Shown here piece by piece: positions 1-6,750 of a DNA stretch of 26,962 nt. Under the pieces are notes generated by a model. The model was given only the letters and a program-made list of their open reading frames with translations, was not told where the DNA came from and made no database searches. Made by a program: the position numbers and the translations under genes. Positions within the stretch are counted from its first letter, which is position 1. Each line of letters begins with the position of its first letter. The DNA comes from a virus: IMG/VR virus record IMGVR_UViG_3300046009_010127, positions 1-26,962 of that record. The stretch is one strand, 5' to 3'.

Positions 1-928
1 AATCTAAATCACTATATTTGACTGTAAACTGACCCATAGGTAATGTAAAATATTGTAAAAGAATATCATTTTTATACAGGCCTGCGGTCAAATTTCTATC
101 TACAGGACCTCCATTTGTTAAGCGAACTGAGCGAATGGTGTTTGATGCTTCAGGTACAAATATAGCTTTACCTGGAACCGGCGCTGAAAAATCACTTAGA
201 ACATTAAATGTTTTAATTAAATTACTACCTGAACCACCGCCAGTATTTGCAGCGTTAAATGCTGCATTAGCATGATTAAAAATTCTACCGCCATCAAAAG
301 TAATTGACTTTGGATTAGCCAACGTATTGCTGGTAATTGAAATGCCATTTGAAGCAACAAACGCAATTGTATCTAGGCCATTTGCTATTAGATCATTTTG
401 ACCTGCAATTTTCCAAGTTTTAAAGGTGGAATTCATGGCAATCTTTACATTGCCAGAGCCCAAATTTGTTACATCAAAACCTGAATTTGCATCAAAACGA
501 ATGCCAGTTACATTTGTTACAACATTTGAAAATACATTAGAATCATCAGTTAGGCTTACGGTGAGTGGACTACCGCCGCCACCAGATCCAGCGTTTGCAG
601 TATATTGCCGACTACCATCACCAAACTGAATATAATCTCTTGTAGCAACAGTATTAGCTGTTACATTACCAGTTCTAAAGAGGCCTGTTGATCTATCGAA
701 TGTTAATCTTGGAGAGGAACCAAGAACACCAGAATCATTGAATTGAATTTCAGTATTTAAACCAGCTGGGCCTTCATACCTTTCAATTGTCTGAATTGTA
801 TTAGAAGGGCCACCACGATAGAAAATTTTGCCATCATATGTGTTGATGGCAATTTCACCATTTGCTAGGCTAGTAGGGACATTCCCTGTAATATAGGAAT
901 GCCGTAACTCAATGACTGTATTAGACAT
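1..928 (-). CDS. Tail fibre-like protein, 3' end beyond the window
   Basis: My translation from the ATG at 928 stays open for 309 codons to the left edge, so the C-terminus is missing. The N-terminus starts MSNTVIELRHS and continues with TGNVPTSLANGEIAINT and a YDGKIFYRGG segment. This is the pattern of the attachment domain at the head of many phage fibre and tropism proteins (P-x-x-L-x-x-G-E-x-A-x-N). The neighbouring 458-residue fibre starts with a related sequence, so the two probably dock to the same or equivalent sites. Further in are a Gly/Ser linker, a beta-rich part, and one Ala/Asn segment (FNHANAAFNAANTGGG) like those in the other fibres. The start overlaps the stop of the upstream coiled-coil gene as TAATG, which supports this ATG and translational coupling. 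The receptor is unknown. Confidence 0.8.
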   Translation of the reverse strand, partial: MSNTVIELRHSYITGNVPTSLANGEIAINTYDGKIFYRGGPSNTIQTIERYEGPAGLNTEIQFNDSGVLGSSPRLTFDRSTGLFRTGNVTANTVATRDYIQFGDGSRQYTANAGSGGGGSPLTVSLTDDSNVFSNVVTNVTGIRFDANSGFDVTNLGSGNVKIAMNSTFKTWKIAGQNDLIANGLDTIAFVASNGISITSNTLANPKSITFDGGRIFNHANAAFNAANTGGGSGSNLIKTFNVLSDFSAPVPGKAIFVPEASNTIRSVRLTNGGPVDRNLTAGLYKNDILLQYFTLPMGQFTVKYSDLD

Positions 929-1389
929 TAGAACGAACTGCCGTCATTTACCTTTATATTAAAAAGATCAGTAACTTTTTGCTCAACCTTCTTTTCTTCT
1001 ACTTTTTCTGGATTTAACTTCTTTAATTTAGAAGGCGTGGCAATGTTTTCTAACTTTTCAATGTATTCTTTTAGATTAGTAATTTCTGTTTTTTTGTTTT
1101 CTAAATCTTTTTGAAGGGCTGTATTTTTCTTCATCATATCATTTAAAGCACCTTGCAATCTAGATTTTTCTTCGTGAGCAGAAGCGTTTACTTCTGCTTT
1201 CATTTTGAATTCTTTCAATTCTTCATAAGTCTTAATCAACTCATTATATTTTGTTTCTATTTCATTTTTTGCTTTACCTGTATCTTCTGCTAATTTTAAC
1301 TGAGTTTGAAATACAAAATTTTGCTTAATAATTGAAACTAAGTTATCAAGCAATATCTCTTGGTAAGCATTTGAAAATTCTACATTCAT
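928..1389 (-). CDS. Coiled-coil protein in the tail-fibre block
   Basis: A 153-residue protein I do not recognise by family. Roughly residues 35-120 are charged heptad-like helix rich in Lys, Glu, Leu and Asn, typical of a long coiled coil. There is no signal peptide or membrane segment. The last residues (KVNDGSSF) resemble the GGTF and GGSF ends of the two neighbouring structural proteins. The start is well supported: AAGGGG lies a few bases before the ATG, and the short gap to the upstream gene (1390-1408) holds only this ribosome-binding site. The stop overlaps the next fibre gene as TAATG. Its place between two fibre genes suggests a fibre-associated rod or an assembly chaperone. That is inference from position. 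Confidence 0.75.
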   Translation of the reverse strand: MNVEFSNAYQEILLDNLVSIIKQNFVFQTQLKLAEDTGKAKNEIETKYNELIKTYEELKEFKMKAEVNASAHEEKSRLQGALNDMMKKNTALQKDLENKKTEITNLKEYIEKLENIATPSKLKKLNPEKVEEKKVEQKVTDLFNIKVNDGSSF

Positions 1390-1408
1390 AACGACCCCTT
1401 ATCATTGT

Positions 1409-2785
1409 TTAAAATGTTCCACCAGATAGGTGAGCAAATGTTGGAACGCCAGTATTATTAATTGTCAAAACATGACCTTCAGTTGATGAAGATGCGGTAG
1501 TAAATGCTCCTGTGCCTTGTCCAAGTAAAACACCATTTGTTGTAAATGTTCCTGCACCTGTACCGCCTCTTGCAACACCTAATGTACCTGAAGTAATTTG
1601 TGATGCAGAAATTCCTATGAGAGTTGAGTTGGCCTGTGATATGCGACCATTTGCTTCAAGTGTAAATGAAGCAATTGTTGCACCATTACCATAATGACCA
1701 GCTGTTGTAGCGATTGTAGTGAAATCAGTATTTGCCTGATTAAATGCAGCATTGGCATGATTAGCTGCGTATTGAACAAGAGCTGAAGAGCCTGCTGCGT
1801 TTGCAGCTGCAAAAGCGGCATTAGCTTGATTAAATGCAGCAGTAATATTGGTGTTCTGTGAAAGATTTACACCATTGATATTGTTTGCAGAAATAAATGC
1901 TGCGTTGGCTGCATTGTAAGAGTTTGTTACAAGAGTTTGTAAATCTTGTCCGTTTAATGTAATTGACTGTGATTTTAGATTAGCCCTAAGAGTTGCAATC
2001 CTAAAAGAAGCATCATTAATATTGATATTGTTATTAGCACCAATTTCTTGCGTATAACCTTCAAAAAGTTGATACTCTTTTGTACCTGCATCTCGAATAA
2101 AACCAGTATGAGCATTGACACCATCATTATAGTGACCTGCAAAACCAATGTCTAATATGTCTGAAGTATAGTTACCTGCAGCGAGAATAATCAAACTGTC
2201 ATTAGCAACAATCTGTGAAGAACTTACCGTAAATGTATTACCTAAAACATTTAAATTACCCGTGATACTCAGATCACCGGAAATCGTACCACCGGTGTTT
2301 GCATTAATTGAATTATTAGCTCGAATGAAAGCAGCTGCAGCTGTATTCTGAGCTGTGGTTATATTTGTATTTTGTGTAGCGTTTACACCAGCTTCATTGT
2401 TAGCTGCAGCGAAGGCACCGTTTGCATAAACACCAGCTGAATTTGCAGCTACAAAGGCACCGTTTGCATAAATTCCGGCCGAGGTAGCATATACAAGAGC
2501 AGTATTTGCTTGAATGAAGGCTGCATTAGCATGATTTCTAGCATATACGTCCGCACCAGCATTAGCAACCGTATTTGCAAGGTCATAGGCAGCATTAGCA
2601 TGATTATAAGCTCTTTCAAACTTATCAATGTAAAACTTACCGCCAATAGCTATGGAACCAGTACCGTCTGGCGTACCAATGAACAAAGTATTACTTGCAT
2701 AAGAATAAGCTGGTTCACCGGCAAGCAAAGAGGTTGGCGTTGCCGTTCCTGTAGAAAACTTTAATTGTATTACGGTATTAGCCAT
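1409..2785 (-). CDS. Tail fibre protein with Ala/Asn repeats
   Basis: A 458-residue fibre-like protein. Residues 1-55 form an attachment-type N-terminus (MANTVIQLKFS, then PTSLLAGEPAYSYAS) related to the partial fibre gene at 1-928. Residues about 57-130 and 290-350 carry repeated ANHANAAF, YANGAFVAAN and AFNQANAAF segments, probably helical trimer-forming stalk. Between them is a beta-type run (SGDLSITGNLNVLGN, then DSLIILA) typical of T4-like fibre proteins. The C-terminal part holds GVARGGTGAG and GVLLGQGTGAF motifs common in phage fibres. It ends in SGGTF. The start codon directly follows the stop of the upstream gene. The repeat stretch is clearly richer in G+C (30 of 60 bases in 2401-2460, counted by hand) than the baseplate genes. 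It is likely a receptor-contacting or accessory fibre; the receptor is unknown. Confidence 0.85.
   Translation of the reverse strand: MANTVIQLKFSTGTATPTSLLAGEPAYSYASNTLFIGTPDGTGSIAIGGKFYIDKFERAYNHANAAYDLANTVANAGADVYARNHANAAFIQANTALVYATSAGIYANGAFVAANSAGVYANGAFAAANNEAGVNATQNTNITTAQNTAAAAFIRANNSINANTGGTISGDLSITGNLNVLGNTFTVSSSQIVANDSLIILAAGNYTSDILDIGFAGHYNDGVNAHTGFIRDAGTKEYQLFEGYTQEIGANNNININDASFRIATLRANLKSQSITLNGQDLQTLVTNSYNAANAAFISANNINGVNLSQNTNITAAFNQANAAFAAANAAGSSALVQYAANHANAAFNQANTDFTTIATTAGHYGNGATIASFTLEANGRISQANSTLIGISASQITSGTLGVARGGTGAGTFTTNGVLLGQGTGAFTTASSSTEGHVLTINNTGVPTFAHLSGGTF
2412..2472 (-). repeat. 42-base in-frame tandem repeat in fibre gene
   Basis: A 19-base stretch starting aaggcaccgtttgcata at 2412-2430 recurs exactly at 2454-2472. 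The 42-base period encodes a 14-residue unit of the type G-V/I-YANGAF-V/A-AAN. Slippage or recombination here would change stalk length in steps of 14 residues without breaking the frame. Confidence 0.8.
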
Positions 2786-3088
2786 TTAAAATGAGCCTCC
2801 GACTATTATTGTAACTGGTGGTTTTATTTCGTATTTTCCTGTGTCGGCATTAAACACAACACTATCTCCATCTTCTGCTGAGCCAGTAACATCAACAAGT
2901 TCTGCTAAAGCAACATTTGGTTTTGGTCGAAAATTTTGCGAAATCATTACTGATTTATTTGTTTGAGTAATTCTTACTTTACCTAAAAGATTTTGTTCAG
3001 GCTCAGCAACGTTTGCACTTGGTGTAAAATTCTGTGATGCTAATTTTGGCTTAACACCTGGCCGTATTTTAATTGCACCTATATCCAT
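2786..3088 (-). CDS. Small virion structural protein
   Basis: A 100-residue protein. It contains two copies of a short motif: SQNFTPSANVA near residue 20 and SQNFRPKPNVA near residue 52. The second is followed by LAELVDVTGSAEDGDSVVFN and ADTGKYEI, the pattern of a phage tail-fibre or collar module (L-x-D-V ... D-G-x-x-x-x-x-N-x-x-T-G-K-x-E). It ends IIVGGSF, close to the ends of its downstream neighbours. It overlaps the upstream gene by one base (TAATG) and abuts the 458-residue fibre gene, so the three are probably translated together. From memory, such proteins are common next to fibre genes in marine T4-like phages. The exact role is unknown. Confidence 0.7.
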   Translation of the reverse strand: MDIGAIKIRPGVKPKLASQNFTPSANVAEPEQNLLGKVRITQTNKSVMISQNFRPKPNVALAELVDVTGSAEDGDSVVFNADTGKYEIKPPVTIIVGGSF

Positions 3089-3420
3089 TATCGTGTTATT
3101 CCAGGTAAAACATTTACTATGCCTTCAACAACCCTCGTTCTTGTGGTGTCTGGAGCTGTAATAACTAAATCATACAAATATCTCCCAGGGGTCATATTTG
3201 CAGTATTGGCTGCAGTCATTGTGAGGGTAATTTCACCATTTGCAATACCTGTGACGGTAGCAGTAAAATTATTGGCTACTGAAGAATAGTATGATTTTCT
3301 TAATTGTGATGCGGCGGTATAACCTGATAAATTAATTGAATCACCGCCAATATCATCAACATTAATTATAACAGAAAAAGACGCATTTTGTTCGATATTA
3401 AGTTCTGAATAAGCAGCCAC
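3088..3420 (-). CDS. Small beta-sandwich baseplate/fibre protein (BppU N-terminal-like)
   Basis: A 110-residue all-beta protein. The pattern (an E-Q-N/G-A-S-F-x-x-x-I start, an N-L-S-G-Y-T segment near residue 33, then G-x-x-T-L-T-M-x-A-x-x-T-x-x-M-x-P-G-R-Y-x-Y-D-L near residues 64-88) resembles the N-terminal domain of phage baseplate upper protein BppU. This is a resemblance from memory, not a search. The start codon is GTG at 3420, supported by GGGAG six bases upstream. The gene opens the left-hand fibre block just after the sulfotransferase cassette, with a late-promoter-like ACTAAATA 22 bases upstream. It probably links fibres to the baseplate. Confidence 0.7.
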   Translation of the reverse strand: MAAYSELNIEQNASFSVIINVDDIGGDSINLSGYTAASQLRKSYYSSVANNFTATVTGIANGEITLTMTAANTANMTPGRYLYDLVITAPDTTRTRVVEGIVNVLPGITR

Positions 3421-3442
3421 AAATTACTCCCGTTTTATCGTC

Positions 3443-3450
3443 TATTTAGT
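3443..3450 (-). promoter_or_regulatory. Candidate T4-type late promoter (ACTAAATA)
   Basis: ACTAAATA on the minus strand is one mismatch from the NATAAATA late motif known in T4-like cyanophages (T4 itself uses TATAAATA). It lies in one of the longest gene-free gaps of the window (3421-3476). A start about six bases downstream would leave a short leader carrying the GGGAG ribosome-binding site and the GTG start at 3420. It could restart late transcription of the fibre genes after the metabolic cassette. Confidence 0.45.
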
Positions 3451-3476
3451 TAAAACAGGTACTTACCAAAAAAAAT

Positions 3477-4304
3477 CTAATTTAAACCCATTTCTTGACG
3501 AATTTTAGTGGCCGATATTGAGTGGATTGTTTCATCAAAAGTTTCTTGTTCAATTTTATAACCCACATCTCGCCCATAGGTTATATTGACAATATTTGGC
3601 ACAAGAAGAATTTCATATTGACCTTGATAAAGGGGGTCGAGGTCTTTCTTAATGAATTCTTTAACTTGGTTTGACGCAAAAGGATTTGATTCATTCCAAC
3701 CTTGGCAATCACGAATCATAATTACAACTTGTCCTGTCTTAGAAATTGCCCTATCAAATAAAGCCCTATGCCCTTTATGCCAAGGTTGCCATCTACCTAA
3801 CATTTGAACAGTTTCTTTTTTCCAATCAAAAGTTGGCCGGCGCCGGTCAGAAAGTATATGGTCACCAACAAATTCTACCCACTTCTCCGCTTTTTGTTCT
3901 GTTATACGAAAATCATAAACCTCTGGAGGAACAAAAACTTTATTTGTATCTTCAAATCTACCTTTTTCGATTGTGTCGATCCATATGGTCCAATCTGCTT
4001 TAAAATTATGCCTCATTTCTGGTAATGGAGCTATAAAATCTGCAATAACAAAATCTTTTAAAAAAGAATCTGCTAACTCCCTCATTCTGATTGATTGACG
4101 TATTCTGCCTTCATTAGAGAAATCCCAATCATTATATTTTTTTCTCACATCGTCTGCATTTATCCACTTAACTTTAGCTCTAGTTTCACCAACATTATCA
4201 GCCACATTAAAAAATTCTGAATGATCCTCTAGATATTTTTTTAATTTTTCTGCAAAATATGTTTTACCAGATCCTGGTAGTCCCATTATCAATATTCTTT
4301 TCAT
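3477..4304 (-). CDS. APS-kinase-like / nucleotidylyltransferase fusion
   Basis: A 275-residue two-domain enzyme. Residues 1-160 form a P-loop kinase: Walker A GLPGSGKT (8-15), INADDVR (48-54), DFSNEGRIRQSIRMRELADSF (61-81) and VIADFIAPLPEMR (86-98). These follow the order of adenylylsulfate kinase motifs (D-x-D-N-x-R, N-I-R-R, F-I-S-P-x-x-x-x-R). Residues 165-275 form an HxGH nucleotidylyltransferase: GRWQPWHKGH (170-179), GRDVGY (244-249) and ISATKIR (263-269). The C-terminal motifs look more like NMN adenylyltransferases than classical ATP sulfurylase. The start overlaps the sulfotransferase stop as ATGA. Beside a PAPS-dependent enzyme, the natural reading is that it makes activated sulfate (PAPS). 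The adenylyl acceptor of the C-terminal domain is uncertain; it could instead activate a sugar phosphate or another small molecule. Confidence 0.8.
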   Translation of the reverse strand: MKRILIMGLPGSGKTYFAEKLKKYLEDHSEFFNVADNVGETRAKVKWINADDVRKKYNDWDFSNEGRIRQSIRMRELADSFLKDFVIADFIAPLPEMRHNFKADWTIWIDTIEKGRFEDTNKVFVPPEVYDFRITEQKAEKWVEFVGDHILSDRRRPTFDWKKETVQMLGRWQPWHKGHRALFDRAISKTGQVVIMIRDCQGWNESNPFASNQVKEFIKKDLDPLYQGQYEILLVPNIVNITYGRDVGYKIEQETFDETIHSISATKIRQEMGLN

Positions 4305-5092
4305 ATTTTATAATCTTTCTCCATTTTAACAAAACGGTTGTAGAGTTCTTCTCCTAAAATTTCTTTTGGATCTTTAGATGTTTTTTGTAATTTTGGCCTA
4401 ATTGTATGTAAACCATCAAACCCCCAAGCAAACAAATCATTATCTTGTGTATCATTTTTTATATCATCAAAATTGTAATTCCATTTTGGTAATTCTAAAA
4501 ATTCTTCAATTTTTTGTATTTGTTTCATTGGTTGATTGATGAGATCATCATAATTTACAATTACAATTTGTTTTGGTGCTTCAATTTTAATTTGTTTTAA
4601 AACTTCCATATTTTCTTTAACTATTTCAAACCATATAAATCCCATTCGATTATCATCATTAACTGAATAGTTATTTTCTTGTAGTATCTTGTCCACATTG
4701 GAATTTGGATCTTTTTTAATTAATGAAAGCCAACTTGCCATTATACTTGGTAAATCTCTTTCTGTCACTATAGCTTTCATTTCTCTACCAAACAATTCTG
4801 AAGCATGCAACATATTTTTTCCCCAATTTCGATCTTTATCAATTATTATTGGTTCCAAACGATGTTTCCAAAAAGCAGGAAGTATTGCTTTTGTTATATT
4901 ATTAATTTGTTCAACAAAACGATTTGCGTTAACTGCTTGATCTTTATCCCATATTTCTTGAAGTTTTGAAGTTACTTCAAGCATAGGAGAAGTTGGAGTA
5001 ACATAAACACTTGGATTCTGATTTAAAATTGAAGCTAAAACAGTTGATCCTGATCTCGATAAACCTGCCATAAAATGATAAGTTTTATCCAT
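4301..5092 (-). CDS. PAPS-dependent sulfotransferase
   Basis: A 263-residue protein. Residues 8-25 (MAGLSRSGSTVLASILNQ) match the 5'-phosphosulfate-binding loop of sulfotransferases (L-x-R-S-G-S-T-x-L). Residues 109-123 (VTERDLPSIMASWLS) match the 3'-phosphate-binding motif (R-D-x-x-x-x-x-x-S-x-x-x). Segment 85-95 (DKDRNWGKNML) fits the conserved D-K-x-R-x-W region. No signal peptide or membrane segment is seen, so it should act in the cytoplasm, moving sulfate from PAPS to a sugar or protein. It overlaps the upstream CxxCxxCC gene by one base (TAATG) and the downstream kinase fusion by four (ATGA), which suggests tight coupling of sulfate activation and transfer. The acceptor is unknown; virion fibres or the host surface glycan are candidates. 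Confidence 0.85.
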   Translation of the reverse strand: MDKTYHFMAGLSRSGSTVLASILNQNPSVYVTPTSPMLEVTSKLQEIWDKDQAVNANRFVEQINNITKAILPAFWKHRLEPIIIDKDRNWGKNMLHASELFGREMKAIVTERDLPSIMASWLSLIKKDPNSNVDKILQENNYSVNDDNRMGFIWFEIVKENMEVLKQIKIEAPKQIVIVNYDDLINQPMKQIQKIEEFLELPKWNYNFDDIKNDTQDNDLFAWGFDGLHTIRPKLQKTSKDPKEILGEELYNRFVKMEKDYKI

Positions 5093-5451
5093 TATTTTAA
5101 GGTCATATTTGGTATACTTGGATGATGACCTTTACGACAGTCAAATTGACGACAAGCTATTGGTCTATCCTCATATATTGAGCATTTACCATCTACAAAC
5201 ATACCACAACCACCTTCTTTTTTTCTATAAAGAACGACCAACGGACCAACATTTGGATTTAAGTTCAGTTGTTCTTGTGTTGGATTTACTAGACTAATTG
5301 GATATTTACCAGATGCAATTTCGTCTGGTGTTAGATACGGAGATAATTTTTGACAACAGAGAGTACAGGTGCCACAAGGCACCTCAGACACAATTTCGTC
5401 TGTTCTAACAGAGGTTATATTGATATTTTTTATGTCAAAGTATGTTTTCAT
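5092..5451 (-). CDS. YkgJ-type CxxCxxCC metal-cluster protein
   Basis: A 119-residue protein with the YkgJ/UPF0153 cysteine pattern: CGTCTLCC at 26-33, then Cys82, Cys90, the hallmark CSIYEDRPIACRQFDC at 90-105, and a His pair at 109-110. The family is predicted to bind zinc or an iron centre, and the reactions of most members are not established. Length is normal for a single-domain member, and all cysteines of the pattern are present, so it looks intact. The first 17 bases overlap the end of the glycosyltransferase gene and the stop overlaps the sulfotransferase start (TAATG). Its conserved place inside a modification cassette suggests it acts on the same substrate or modifies one of the enzymes. 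That is inference. Confidence 0.8.
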   Translation of the reverse strand: MKTYFDIKNINITSVRTDEIVSEVPCGTCTLCCQKLSPYLTPDEIASGKYPISLVNPTQEQLNLNPNVGPLVVLYRKKEGGCGMFVDGKCSIYEDRPIACRQFDCRKGHHPSIPNMTLK

Positions 5452-6748
5452 GTAAGTATTCTTTAAGTTCTGCTAAAGGTAAATCCCAATTAGCATAATG
5501 TTTTTGTCTAAAGATTGTAAGATTATCACTATACCATTTTGTTTTATTACCAGGTATCGCCCAAGTATAATAATTTAAAAGGGGTGTTAAAACTACAGAA
5601 AGTTTTCCCATAGAACCAGCTGCATGAATTAAAGAAGTGCAACTAGAAACAACAATATCCATTTGATCAATATAGTCGAAGGTATCATCCCAATTTTTAA
5701 TTTTGTCTTTTAAATTGATAACTCTTGGATGTATTAAATCTTCATCCATATGAAAAGAATAAATTGTATAATCTTCTGGAATACATGCTATCATTTCTTC
5801 AAAAGGAACAGTTCGATGAAGGTCTTGATCATATTGTGGATTTCCCATTGATTTAATACCAATCTTTTTCTCACCTTCTAATTTTGGCGCCTTCTTAATT
5901 GGCGAAAGATATGGACCGTACCATAATTCATTTTGTTCTAATTCCAAATAACTTGGAACTGGCATCGAATATGTCCATAACCAATCATCTGGTAGCAATT
6001 TAACATTCGACATACAAGGAAAACCACATCTTTCAAATATGTTAATAACGGCTTTACTATTTGAAAACCATATAGGATTTAAACCCTTTTCTTTGAGGTG
6101 CTTCATAAACCTTACTGATATAATTTCATCACCAATGCCGCCTTCAGCACAAACAAGAATTGTTTTTCCTTCTGCTGGCTCTCCCTGCCAAAGATTTGTT
6201 TTTGGAAATGGAAATTCATGCCAAGAATTAAATGCTCGGCCGCCCAATAAAACTTCTCTAAGACCTTTTTTAAATAGACCATTTCTCAAATCATATGTAC
6301 CAAGGTTAAATTTAACTTTTCTATCTATTTCTTGGTCATGTGGTTTAGTTAAAATATCTCTTAAAACTTTCTCACCTAAATCTTTTCTATCTAGTAAAAA
6401 ATAAGTAAAGGCTTCTTCCATTCTAAGGTTAGGATCATCTGGAGCATCTTTTAAATTTATTTGTATGAATTTTAGAGCTTCTTCTGGTTTGTTTAATTGT
6501 AAATAACCTCGAATAATATTGATTCTTGTTGTGTATTTTTGATCAGGAGTTAAAGAAAAATCATTGTATAGTTTAAGAGCTATTTCCAAAGATCGATCAA
6601 AGCTTTTACATTTGACATATAATTGCCCTAGCTCATCAAAATGCTCAATTAATTGAGCGTAAGGTTGCATCAAATCTAAAACTATTTTAGCTTTTTCTTT
6701 TTGATCAATGTCAATTAAAAATTTAGCTGTTGATAAAGGATCTTTCAT
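5435..6748 (-). CDS. TPR-containing glycosyltransferase (GT9/GT41-like)
   Basis: A 437-residue protein. Residues 1-170 are helical, TPR-like repeats (for example DRSLEIALKLYND, then EEALKFIQINLKDAPDDPNL). Residues 190-437 match the fold and motifs of the bacterial TPR-glycosyltransferases related to GT9 heptosyltransferases and GT41 O-GlcNAc transferase: AEGGIGDEIISVRF (201-214), the QYDQDLHRTVPFEEM region (305-319), DIVVSSCTSLIHAAGSMGK (364-382) and a YTWA...WYSDNLTIFRQ tail (394-415). The last two segments are the usual nucleotide-sugar-binding and C-terminal signatures. TPR fusion enzymes often glycosylate proteins, so a virion or host protein could be the acceptor; lipopolysaccharide is the alternative. 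It starts two bases after the methyltransferase stop and overlaps the CxxCxxCC gene by 17 bases. Confidence 0.8.
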   Translation of the reverse strand: MKDPLSTAKFLIDIDQKEKAKIVLDLMQPYAQLIEHFDELGQLYVKCKSFDRSLEIALKLYNDFSLTPDQKYTTRINIIRGYLQLNKPEEALKFIQINLKDAPDDPNLRMEEAFTYFLLDRKDLGEKVLRDILTKPHDQEIDRKVKFNLGTYDLRNGLFKKGLREVLLGGRAFNSWHEFPFPKTNLWQGEPAEGKTILVCAEGGIGDEIISVRFMKHLKEKGLNPIWFSNSKAVINIFERCGFPCMSNVKLLPDDWLWTYSMPVPSYLELEQNELWYGPYLSPIKKAPKLEGEKKIGIKSMGNPQYDQDLHRTVPFEEMIACIPEDYTIYSFHMDEDLIHPRVINLKDKIKNWDDTFDYIDQMDIVVSSCTSLIHAAGSMGKLSVVLTPLLNYYTWAIPGNKTKWYSDNLTIFRQKHYANWDLPLAELKEYLHENIL

Positions 6749-6750
6749 TT

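Noticed and set aside
426-629. Open frame of 67 codons on the plus strand
   Set aside because: It lies antisense inside the long partial fibre gene, has no ribosome-binding site and its product looks like the reverse of a repetitive fibre sequence. The other plus-strand frames in the window are the same kind of shadow.
3468-3475. Run of eight T on the minus strand just after the kinase fusion stop, a possible terminator
   Set aside because: I find no stable hairpin directly before the run; the only nearby inverted repeat (GGTA-AG-TACC) lies after it and has too small a loop.
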